Of a DNA stretch of 64,000 nt, positions 25,758 through 31,481 are shown in pieces; the stretch's first letter is position 1, and each line of letters opens with the position of its first letter. The stretch is from a virus, in IMG/VR virus record IMGVR_UViG_3300036761_001135, positions 62,001-126,000 of that record. The stretch is one strand, 5' to 3'. The position numbers and the translations under genes were made by a program. The notes below the pieces were generated by a model. It was not told the origin of the DNA. It worked only from the letters and a program-made list of their open reading frames with translations, and did no database searches.

Positions 25758-25805
25758 TCATGGATGGCGAAGCGGCGAATATTCAGCCGTAGAAAGGTGG
25801 ACTCG

Positions 25806-26213
25806 ATGGGACGGAACATGCGGAATCTGATCGATGATATGCAGTCGCTTTTGGAGCGGAGCGGCGTGAGTGCGTCTGTGCAGGTTGGCGAGCGGTACAT
25901 GACCTACACGAAGGAAGGCGACCGCCTTGTCTTCACGACATGGTCGTGGGTTTCCCCGTATTACGGGAAGGTTCCTGCGAAGGATGCGATCTATATCCAT
26001 ACAGAGGGTCGCACGCCAGACGATCTGGACACGCTGATTGATCGGCAGAAGAGTGTTTACGGTTCCAAGCCTGGGCTGAAGAGTTACGAGGGAAAAGAGG
26101 AAGAGTACCCGTACACGACGGGGCGCTACACGGGACCGGACATAGAAGACATCAAGCGCTTGAAGGGCACGACCGTGCGTTTGAGCGACGGGAAGCCCGA
26201 GCCAATCGCATAG
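25806..26213 (+). CDS. Tagged cargo candidate
   Basis: 135 aa. Tag MGRNMRNLIDDMQSLLERSG. ATG 25806 chosen on AAGGTGG 5 bp upstream and on the tag. Body beta-rich, many Tyr (SPYYGKVPAKDAIYIHTEG), charged C-terminal third. No family recognised. Confidence 0.55.
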   Translation: MGRNMRNLIDDMQSLLERSGVSASVQVGERYMTYTKEGDRLVFTTWSWVSPYYGKVPAKDAIYIHTEGRTPDDLDTLIDRQKSVYGSKPGLKSYEGKEEEYPYTTGRYTGPDIEDIKRLKGTTVRLSDGKPEPIA

Positions 26214-26244
26214 GATGAACGACGGTAGGAAGACAGGAGGCCCC

Positions 26245-26913
26245 ATGCAGCCCTCGAACAGCTTGATCGTGAATGGTGAGAAGGTGTCGCTGCCCAAAGC
26301 GGTGTTGGACCTGGGCGTGCGGGGCACCAACTACATCGACGATGAGGAGCCCTGCTTGCGCAACAAGCCGCGCACGGCGAAGGTTTCGCATCTTGTGCTT
26401 CACGAGACGGCTGGGAACAGCGCGACGGGGTGCAAGGACACGTTGCGTGAGAAGAAGCTCGGCGTGCATCTGATCTTGGGCAAGGATGGCCTGCTGTCGT
26501 GTCACGCGGACTTGGCGTTGGACATCTGTTTTCACGGAAACCAGCTCAATTCCACCTCTGTTGGGATCGAGGTTGTGAACGCCTATCGGCCGGAATTCGC
26601 AAGGAAGCCGTGCGGTCCTGTGTTGCCGGCGAATTGGTGGACGTGGGTGCCGCCTGGTCATGCGCGGACCTACCAGGCACCGCTTGGAATCCAGGTGGCG
26701 TGCATTCAAGCGCTGGTTCCTTGGCTGTGCGAATTGATGAAGATCCCATATGTGTTTCCGACGAAGAACTTTAACGCGAAGACACCCAAGATCTCGGGCT
26801 GGAAGGCTCCTCCATTGGGGTGGTACGCGAAGCCAGGACCGGGCGTTGTGGCGCATTCTGATTACAGTTCGCATAGTGACGGCCGTTACCTACTAGAGCA
26901 GTTGATCGTATGA
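26245..26913 (+). CDS. N-acetylmuramoyl-L-alanine amidase (Amidase_2-type endolysin)
   Basis: 222 aa. Cleaves the amide between MurNAc and L-Ala in peptidoglycan. Amidase_2 signature: HLVLHETAG (H53), GVHLILGKDG (H75 region), FHGNQLNSTSVGIEVVN (H97), and VVAHSDYSSHSDGRY (H204, H210), with H53 and one of the C-terminal His as zinc ligands. Start at ATG 26245 after AGGAGG. No tag, no signal peptide. It may be the lysis endolysin or a virion-borne hydrolase; the only holin-like gene in view is far away at 57820. Confidence 0.8.
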   Translation: MQPSNSLIVNGEKVSLPKAVLDLGVRGTNYIDDEEPCLRNKPRTAKVSHLVLHETAGNSATGCKDTLREKKLGVHLILGKDGLLSCHADLALDICFHGNQLNSTSVGIEVVNAYRPEFARKPCGPVLPANWWTWVPPGHARTYQAPLGIQVACIQALVPWLCELMKIPYVFPTKNFNAKTPKISGWKAPPLGWYAKPGPGVVAHSDYSSHSDGRYLLEQLIV

Positions 26914-26924
26914 AAGGGTCGCAC

Positions 26925-27269
26925 ATGGAAACCATGCTGAAGCTGTTCGAGGCGAGGGCCAATGCTGGCGAGCCAGTGGTTGCGGATTTTCGGAAGGCAT
27001 GGGGCGAGATGGAGGAGTGGGCGAGCCAGTTGGGGCGGGCATTGAACCGGGAGATCGGCGGGAAGGCGCGCTTCTTGGGAGGTGTTGGCGTGTCGAGAAC
27101 CGCGCTTGATACGGTGGAGATCTATGTGAATCTGGATACTCCTGGGGAGCGCGAGAAGGATGAGACGTTGCGGCAGGCCATGACCTGGCTGAAGCAGCAC
27201 ACGAAGAGCACCTGGGAGTTGAAGGAGCGCTATGGGAAGCCATCGTTGGTGGCCACATACGATCTCTGA
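26925..27269 (+). CDS. Tagged cargo candidate
   Basis: 114 aa. Begins METMLKLFEARANAGEP, with LFE-A at 7-10; this is the block tag most like the T4 capsid-targeting pattern (hydrophobic-x-E-A near residue 10). Body alpha/beta with a central VEIYVNLDTPGE. Start 26925 with AAGGG upstream. Confidence 0.55.
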   Translation: METMLKLFEARANAGEPVVADFRKAWGEMEEWASQLGRALNREIGGKARFLGGVGVSRTALDTVEIYVNLDTPGEREKDETLRQAMTWLKQHTKSTWELKERYGKPSLVATYDL

Positions 27270-27284
27270 AGGGATGCGTTGAGA

Positions 27285-27620
27285 ATGAATTCAAGCGACC
27301 GATTGCGTGCCTTGCTCGACGATTTGCCTCCGGCTCCCCGAAGGGTGGTGCTGTCCGAGGCTGACGAGCGGATAATGCGGTCGTTGCGGACGCAGGGCGA
27401 GCGTGCGGTACGCGGTCGGCTTGTGACGCGCTATCGGTTTGAGGCGGTGGAGAGGCCGCGTGGGATTTCGTTGGTTATGCGGATCGAGGGGCGGCATGCG
27501 ATGTCTGTGGCGCAGCAGCTTGCCAAGCGGTTTGGCATGGCGGAAGATATTGGGAATGCCGAGGTGACCCGCACCGAGCGGGGGGCCGTGTTGGAGCTGC
27601 GGCCACGGGAGACGCGATGA
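27285..27620 (+). CDS. Arg-rich protein in the cargo block
   Basis: 111 aa. Begins MNSSDRLRALLDDLPPAP, only loosely tag-like. Rich in Arg and Glu, with alternating strands (LVTRYRFEAV, GISLVMRIEG). Overlaps the next small gene by ATGA. Function unknown. Confidence 0.5.
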   Translation: MNSSDRLRALLDDLPPAPRRVVLSEADERIMRSLRTQGERAVRGRLVTRYRFEAVERPRGISLVMRIEGRHAMSVAQQLAKRFGMAEDIGNAEVTRTERGAVLELRPRETR

Positions 27621-27772
27621 TTGTCGAGGTAAAGAAGATCCAGAGCACGAGGAAGGGTCGAAAATCTTCGGTTGATTTGCGGCGGTCTCGCACGTCGGGT
27701 ATTGTGCCGTTGCCGATATCCATGAGCACCAATGCGCCGTTGCCGGCGGTCCCAGCCACAGGCGGGCCATAG
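27617..27772 (+). CDS. Short basic protein
   Basis: 51 aa. ATG at 27617 overlaps the previous stop (ATGA). Basic N-terminal half (VKKIQSTRKGRKSSVDLRRS), Pro/Ala-rich C-terminal half. Probably real because of the coupling and tight packing, but no family is recognised. Confidence 0.4.
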   Translation: MIVEVKKIQSTRKGRKSSVDLRRSRTSGIVPLPISMSTNAPLPAVPATGGP

Positions 27773-27781
27773 GAGAATCTG

Positions 27782-28117
27782 ATGAACGCGAAAATTTCCA
27801 AGATGAACACCATGCGGAAGATCATGCGCGAGGTTGAGCTGTCGAACGGCGGCGAACCGATGGGCGAGTCCGTGAACGCGGGGCTGATAGACCGCATGGC
27901 GAAGGCCATGTTGAACAGCCCGAAGCTGGACTCGCTGACGGGGCGCATCTTCGACACGGACCAGTTGGAGATGTTCCATGGGTTGATGTTGGAGCCCTTG
28001 CGGGCTCTGATTGCGAAGGCCCTGGACGTCGCCGGCGTGGAGGTTTCCGGTGGCGTGTTGGCCAAGGCAGGCAGGGAAATGAAGAGCGCAGCACGGGGCG
28101 ACATCGGCGTTGAGTAG
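27782..28117 (+). CDS. Cargo candidate with internal tag-like helix
   Basis: 111 aa. Start after AGGAG; begins MNAKISKMNTMRKIMREVEL, so the tag-like MNTMRKIM starts at residue 8. The body is helical and amphipathic. Function unknown. Confidence 0.55.
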   Translation: MNAKISKMNTMRKIMREVELSNGGEPMGESVNAGLIDRMAKAMLNSPKLDSLTGRIFDTDQLEMFHGLMLEPLRALIAKALDVAGVEVSGGVLAKAGREMKSAARGDIGVE

Positions 28118-28133
28118 ACGCCTGGAGGAAACC

Positions 28134-28463
28134 ATGACGTTACGCAGGTTGGTTCATGACATGCGGCGTGCTCTGGACGAGGGAGCGCCGGAGTTTCGAT
28201 CCGGGCGCGCTGAAGTGGAGCGCTTGATCGACGCCATGCTGTCTGGGTCGCAGGTGTCGCCAAAGGCACAGGCGGTCATCGGCAAGGACGGCGACGTGAA
28301 CGCGCTTGTGGCAGAGCTGCGCCTAGCGCTGTACCCCATCGTCGTACACACCCTGCAAAAGCTCGGCGGTAAGGTGAGCGGGTCGAGCAACGTGAAGGCT
28401 GCCTTGCGCGGCCTGGCCCGGGAGGAGCGCGAGCACCCCCCGAGGCCCGCCGTGGAGCTGTAG
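28134..28463 (+). CDS. Last tagged gene of the block
   Basis: 109 aa. Tag MTLRRLVHDMRRALDEGAPE (LDE-G at 14-17). ATG 28134 with GGAGG. Helical body. The stop lies only 4 bp from the stop of the opposite-strand gene at 28468; no terminator hairpin is visible between the convergent genes. Confidence 0.55.
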   Translation: MTLRRLVHDMRRALDEGAPEFRSGRAEVERLIDAMLSGSQVSPKAQAVIGKDGDVNALVAELRLALYPIVVHTLQKLGGKVSGSSNVKAALRGLAREEREHPPRPAVEL

Positions 28464-28467
28464 GCGA

Positions 28468-28929
28468 CTAGGCGGTCTGGAGGGCAGCGTCGGCGGCGGC
28501 GGCGGTGACTTCGACCACTTCCCCTTTGAACTTGGCAGCGCCCGAGACTTTCGTCTTGGGCAGGCTGTTCTTGACATCCGCGAAGATGGCAGAGATGCGA
28601 CCTTGAGGGTCGTATTCTTCGACGAGCGCCTGGCGATTGGTCTTGTTGACCTTGGCGTCGCCGTTGACGGACTGCTTGGCGAGGTCGGAGATGATCTCGC
28701 AGGCGCGCTCGCGGGTGCATCCGCTCATCTTGAGCGCGATGATGAGGAACTCTTCGGAGAGAAGGCTCGAAGTGGAGGTCTTCTCGGTGTCAGGGGCGAT
28801 CTCCAGTGAGCCGACGATGTGGACGGTGACGTCCACGAGATGTTCGCCCGGGGTGAGGGCGGAGCGGGCGTCTTTGGCGTCCTTGTCTTTGACGGCCTTA
28901 CTGATGGCGATGATACTGGCGTTGTCCAT
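28468..28929 (-). CDS. Opposite-strand hypothetical protein
   Basis: 153 aa. Start at 28929 after AAGGAGG. Alpha/beta N-terminal half (HLVDVTVHIVGSLEIAP), helical centre with SGCTRERACEIISDLAK, Ala/Val-rich C terminus. Preceded by a good promoter (29011-28983). Being on the strand opposite to all late genes, it may be expressed at another time. Function unknown. Confidence 0.65.
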   Translation of the reverse strand: MDNASIIAISKAVKDKDAKDARSALTPGEHLVDVTVHIVGSLEIAPDTEKTSTSSLLSEEFLIIALKMSGCTRERACEIISDLAKQSVNGDAKVNKTNRQALVEEYDPQGRISAIFADVKNSLPKTKVSGAAKFKGEVVEVTAAAADAALQTA

Positions 28930-28982
28930 ATGAGCCTCCTTGTGCGACCGAGCATCCGCGCCCGGCATCTTGCCTGTCTCTC

Positions 28983-29011
28983 AATCTAACCGCTCACATT
29001 TGGTTTGTCAA
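28983..29011 (-). promoter_or_regulatory. Sigma70-type promoter for the gene at 28468-28929
   Basis: On the minus strand: TTGACA (29011-29006), 17-bp spacer, TAGATT (28988-28983). A GCAAACGCAGTTG sequence just upstream of the -35 recurs with small changes upstream of the other minus-strand promoter (30169), so the two may share control. Confidence 0.65.
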
Positions 29012-29049
29012 CAACTGCGTTTGCGCTTTTTTGGAGAAAAGACTTCCAT

Positions 29050-29134
29050 GAAAACGGAATAGTTATTGGATATTCCTTGGGCGATATGCAAAATCCCGAG
29101 GTCGTCCAGAACAGACCGGATAAATATGCGGGAA
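29050..29134 (+). repeat. ~80-bp dispersed repeat, copy 2
   Basis: Second copy of the element at 4807-4891, in the same orientation relative to the window. The first 26 bp are identical, with full GGAATA/TATTCC arms. It lies between two opposite-strand genes and ends 7 bp before palindrome copy 5. Confidence 0.75.
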
Positions 29135-29140
29135 AAGGGG

Positions 29141-29156
29141 ACGAACCCAGGTTCGT
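29141..29156. repeat. Dispersed palindrome copy 5 (compensatory arms)
   Basis: ACGAACCCAGGTTCGT. Both outer bases differ from the consensus (G to A and C to T) yet still pair, so symmetry has been kept. It sits at the 3' end of the opposite-strand gene at 29158. Confidence 0.85.
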
Positions 29157-29157
29157 G

Positions 29158-29451
29158 TCAGGCGTCGTCTTCCTCGTCACCGGATTCCTTTCGCGTTAGC
29201 AGGATCGCCGGCCCGGCGATGTAGTCGCCTTCTCGCAGGTAGGGGGCGACGTAGGCGGTGGCCAGCAGGTTGGGTGGCAATCCGTGCAGCTTGCCTTCCT
29301 CGTTGATGCAGAGGATGAGTCCCTCTTGATCCAGCGTGACGAATTCGATGTAGCCGCCCACCAATGATTGCATCTCGTCCAGGTCGAACGAGGCACCTTT
29401 GTTGGGGGTGATCCATGTGGCTTCGCCGGTCACGGGGATGAGTCGTGCCAT
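29158..29451 (-). CDS. DUF3846-like protein
   Basis: 97 aa. Contains LVGGYIEFVTLDQEGLILCI followed by NEEGKLHGLPPN and YIAGPAILL: the core pattern of the DUF3846 family, small phage/plasmid proteins of unknown role. Start at 29451 after GGGAGGA. Third gene of the four-gene opposite-strand group. Confidence 0.65.
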   Translation of the reverse strand: MARLIPVTGEATWITPNKGASFDLDEMQSLVGGYIEFVTLDQEGLILCINEEGKLHGLPPNLLATAYVAPYLREGDYIAGPAILLTRKESGDEEDDA

Positions 29452-29503
29452 CTATTTCCTCCCGAGTTGGCGGGCGATCTCTTGGAGCGCCCGGGTTTGG
29501 CTA

Positions 29504-29872
29504 TCAGTCCCATGACAGATCCGTTTGCAGCGCGATGCACGCGCTGACGATCCGCAGGAGGCAGTGGATGCGCTCGCGCTCACGATCTTCTGTGGTCCCA
29601 CAGTCGATGACCGTGCAGCTCTTGTTGTCTGGTCTTTGGACCAGGGATTCCGGTTGGCTGAAGACATCGCGCTTGTTGAGGGCGCGAATCAGGCGCTGGG
29701 CCACGGCCGGCAGGTCGGCCAGTGGGCAGTCGCCACAGCAGTCGTTGGGGAGACCGGCAACGTCCAGCATCCTGGTCGCGTTGACGTTGGCGAAGTTAGC
29801 CCAGTATTCTGGCTCTGGGCCGTACTGACCCTTGACGGTCGGGCACTTTTTGGGTTTGAACGTGACGCTCAT
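29504..29872 (-). CDS. Cys-rich hypothetical protein
   Basis: 122 aa. Start at 29872 after GAGGAGG, overlapping the previous stop (ATGA). Cys residues at 10, 45, 46, 49, 86, 91, 104 and 112, including NDCCGDCP, suggest metal binding or disulfides. Segment YWANFANVNATRMLDVAGL precedes it. Function unknown. Confidence 0.6.
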   Translation of the reverse strand: MSVTFKPKKCPTVKGQYGPEPEYWANFANVNATRMLDVAGLPNDCCGDCPLADLPAVAQRLIRALNKRDVFSQPESLVQRPDNKSCTVIDCGTTEDRERERIHCLLRIVSACIALQTDLSWD

Positions 29873-30099
29873 GCGGCCTCCTCTGTGGCCGGCAGGAACC
29901 GGCATCCTGGGACTGTGGCCACGATGTCGGCCAGCGTGCCATACCGGATGACCATTGGCTGGTCTTTCCGGTCGTATTCGCCATCGTCGCGGGGGGCGAG
30001 GCACATGTCGTACAGGATCATGCCTTCGGGAATGGCCCAGGCGATGTCGGACTCGTCGCGGTCGTAGATGCTGGCGATGATGGTTTTCTCTACGAGCAT
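29869..30099 (-). CDS. Small hypothetical protein, first of the opposite-strand operon
   Basis: 76 aa. Start at 30099 chosen on GGGAGG 6 bp upstream; an in-frame ATG at 30132 exists with a weaker site. Acidic, alpha/beta. Coupled to the next gene by ATGA and preceded by a promoter at 30169-30142. Confidence 0.6.
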   Translation of the reverse strand: MLVEKTIIASIYDRDESDIAWAIPEGMILYDMCLAPRDDGEYDRKDQPMVIRYGTLADIVATVPGCRFLPATEEAA

Positions 30100-30141
30100 G
30101 AGAACCTCCCGGCGGCCATCGTTGACCGCCATCTGCCCTAG

Positions 30142-30169
30142 AATTTAAGGCTGCAATAGCGTTTGTCAA
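30142..30169 (-). promoter_or_regulatory. Sigma70-type promoter of the opposite-strand operon
   Basis: On the minus strand: TTGACA (30169-30164), 16-bp spacer, TAAATT (30147-30142). Upstream GCAAACGCGGTTG resembles the region before the promoter at 29011. It diverges from the regulated start region of the gene at 30264. Confidence 0.6.
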
Positions 30170-30214
30170 CCGCGTTTGCAAGCTGAGTATGCTCGGCGTT
30201 GCAGATTGACAGGA

Positions 30215-30269
30215 TGAGCACATGATGAGTAAGGTTTGAGCATGATATGAGCAAGGGGTGCGCATGCGT
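30215..30269 (+). promoter_or_regulatory. Five phased 11-bp operator repeats
   Basis: TGAGCA at 30215, TGAGTA at 30226, TGAGCA at 30237 and 30248, and TGCGCA at 30259: exactly 11 bp apart, one per DNA turn. They run from just after a TTGACA (30206-30211) through the ribosome binding site and into the start codon of a ribbon-helix-helix gene. Such proteins bind tandem direct repeats, so autorepression is likely (inference). Confidence 0.7.
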
Positions 30270-30458
30270 CTGAACGTCGAGTGCCAGGATGATGTGTTGG
30301 AAGAGTTTCGCAAGCGGGCAGACGGCCTTGGGCGATCCGTGTCGGACGTGATCCGCGAGTTGATTGTTGGGTGGGTTCGTTCGGAGCGTCGTGCTGAAGC
30401 AGATCGGCTGTCACTGGATGCACAGCTAAAACAAAGATGGAGGAATGGAGATGACTGA
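30264..30458 (+). CDS. Ribbon-helix-helix (Arc/CopG-type) regulator
   Basis: 64 aa. RLNVECQDD forms the DNA-binding strand; VLEEFRKRADGLG and SVSDVIRELIVGWV form the two helices with the conserved G-x-S-V-S-D turn. ATG 30264 has AAGGGG 5 bp upstream; GTG 30258 is less likely. It overlaps the next gene by 8 bp, so it could control the tail assembly/tape-measure operon, the divergent minus-strand operon and itself. Its presumed operators cover its own start. Confidence 0.75.
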   Translation: MRLNVECQDDVLEEFRKRADGLGRSVSDVIRELIVGWVRSERRAEADRLSLDAQLKQRWRNGDD

Positions 30459-31257
30459 GGAGACAACGACTCTGGCGAAGACGAAGGGGCATCTCATGGA
30501 TGTGTCAGCGGGCATGCTCGCTGTGGAGTTGCCGTGTGGATATCTGGATTCTTCTGGCATAGTGCATCGTGACCTCGTTGTGGGGGAGATGACTGGTTAC
30601 GAGGAGGACTTGTTGGCGGGGAAGGGGCCTATCCTGCCACGTCTGAACCAGATCATCATGAATTGCACGCGTCGCATTGGTGGATTTGAGGACCGATCTC
30701 AGATTGGTGCGGCTGTAAATGGTCTGACCGCGAGTGATCGCATGGTGGCGTTCCTGGCTATCCGGCGGGTGTCGCTCGGGGATTTCTACGACGTGAAGGT
30801 GCAGTGTCCGAACCCAGACTGTCGAGAAGAGGTTCGATATGCTCTGAATCTTGCGGACGTGGAGATTCATGCCATGGAAGATCCTACGCAGCGGGTGTTC
30901 GAGCACACGTTGAAGTCGGGAAGGGTGGTGAGTTGGCACATCATGTCGAGCACGGACGAAGAGTGGCTGACCACCAAGACGAAGAAGTCCAAGGATGACG
31001 TGTTGACGTTGGGCATCATGGCTCGCGTGGACGAAATCAATGGTGTGCCGATCAACCGGGAGAAGGACATTGTTGGGGCCATGGCGTTGCTCAAGGCGTT
31101 ACCCACGCGAGATAGAAACGACATACGTTCTCTGTTTGAGAAACATGAAGGACACGTCGATACGAATGTAGATTTTTCATGTCCTTCATGTGAGCATGAG
31201 TGGAAAGCGGAATTGAATCTGGGGCAGCCCAGTTTTTTCTTCCCATCGGCCTCGTAG
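30451..31257 (+). CDS. Tail assembly chaperone / baseplate-assembly protein, T4 gp26-type (zero frame)
   Basis: 268 aa. Start at ATG 30451 with GGAGG 7 bp upstream. Four Cys in two pairs (CPNPDC near 118-123 and CPSC near 244-247) suggest a zinc site. The overall plan (helical domain, Cys pairs, short C terminus) and its place directly upstream of the tape measure gene fit the T4 gp26/Mu gp41-type chaperones that coat the tape measure during tail assembly. Seven codons before the stop lies a -1 slippery site. Confidence 0.6.
   Translation: MTEETTTLAKTKGHLMDVSAGMLAVELPCGYLDSSGIVHRDLVVGEMTGYEEDLLAGKGPILPRLNQIIMNCTRRIGGFEDRSQIGAAVNGLTASDRMVAFLAIRRVSLGDFYDVKVQCPNPDCREEVRYALNLADVEIHAMEDPTQRVFEHTLKSGRVVSWHIMSSTDEEWLTTKTKKSKDDVLTLGIMARVDEINGVPINREKDIVGAMALLKALPTRDRNDIRSLFEKHEGHVDTNVDFSCPSCEHEWKAELNLGQPSFFFPSAS
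31233..31239 (+). promoter_or_regulatory. -1 ribosomal frameshift site
   Basis: T TTT TTC in the zero frame (AGT TTT TTC TTC): a canonical X-XXY-YYZ slippery heptamer. Slipping back one base joins 263 zero-frame codons to 70 codons of the next frame (333 aa in total). Confidence 0.7.
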
Positions 31258-31451
31258 AGCACTTGGAGGCGGAGGTCTTCTTCCTAATGGAGCTACAGGG
31301 CGGCACGTATGACAGTGTGATGGCGATGCCCTTCAGCCGACGCAAGCGGTTTGTGGAGCAGAAGCAGAACCTGGAGACGAGCCGTCGGTCCAACGAGGAG
31401 CAGGCAGCGTCCAAAGCGCGTATGCGGGCTCGCACGCGAGGCAGACGGTAG
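31239..31451 (+). CDS. Frameshift extension of the tail assembly chaperone
   Basis: 70 codons read only after a -1 shift at 31233-31239. Sequence LPIGLVEHLEAEVFF, then LMELQGGTYDSVMAMPFSRR and a Lys/Arg-rich tail. A G/GT-type chaperone pair is typical immediately before the tape measure gene. Independent initiation at ATG 31288 is possible but has only a distant GGAGG, so frameshifting is favoured. Confidence 0.6.
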   Translation, partial: LPIGLVEHLEAEVFFLMELQGGTYDSVMAMPFSRRKRFVEQKQNLETSRRSNEEQAASKARMRARTRGRR

Positions 31452-31454
31452 GAC

Positions 31455-31470
31455 GCGAACCCGGGTTCGC
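31455..31470. repeat. Dispersed palindrome copy 6
   Basis: GCGAACCCGGGTTCGC within a perfect 20-bp palindrome (31453-31472), between the chaperone and tape measure genes, directly before GGAGG. Confidence 0.9.
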
Positions 31471-31481
31471 GTGGAGGCATC

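Noticed and set aside
29005-29199. 64-aa plus-strand frame across the ~80-bp repeat and palindrome copy 5
   Set aside because: No ATG, no ribosome binding site, overlaps the end of a well-supported minus-strand gene; the frame is open mainly because of the repeat.
30445-30450. ATG 30445 as start of the tail assembly chaperone
   Set aside because: GGAGG would be immediately adjacent; ATG 30451 has correct 7-bp spacing.
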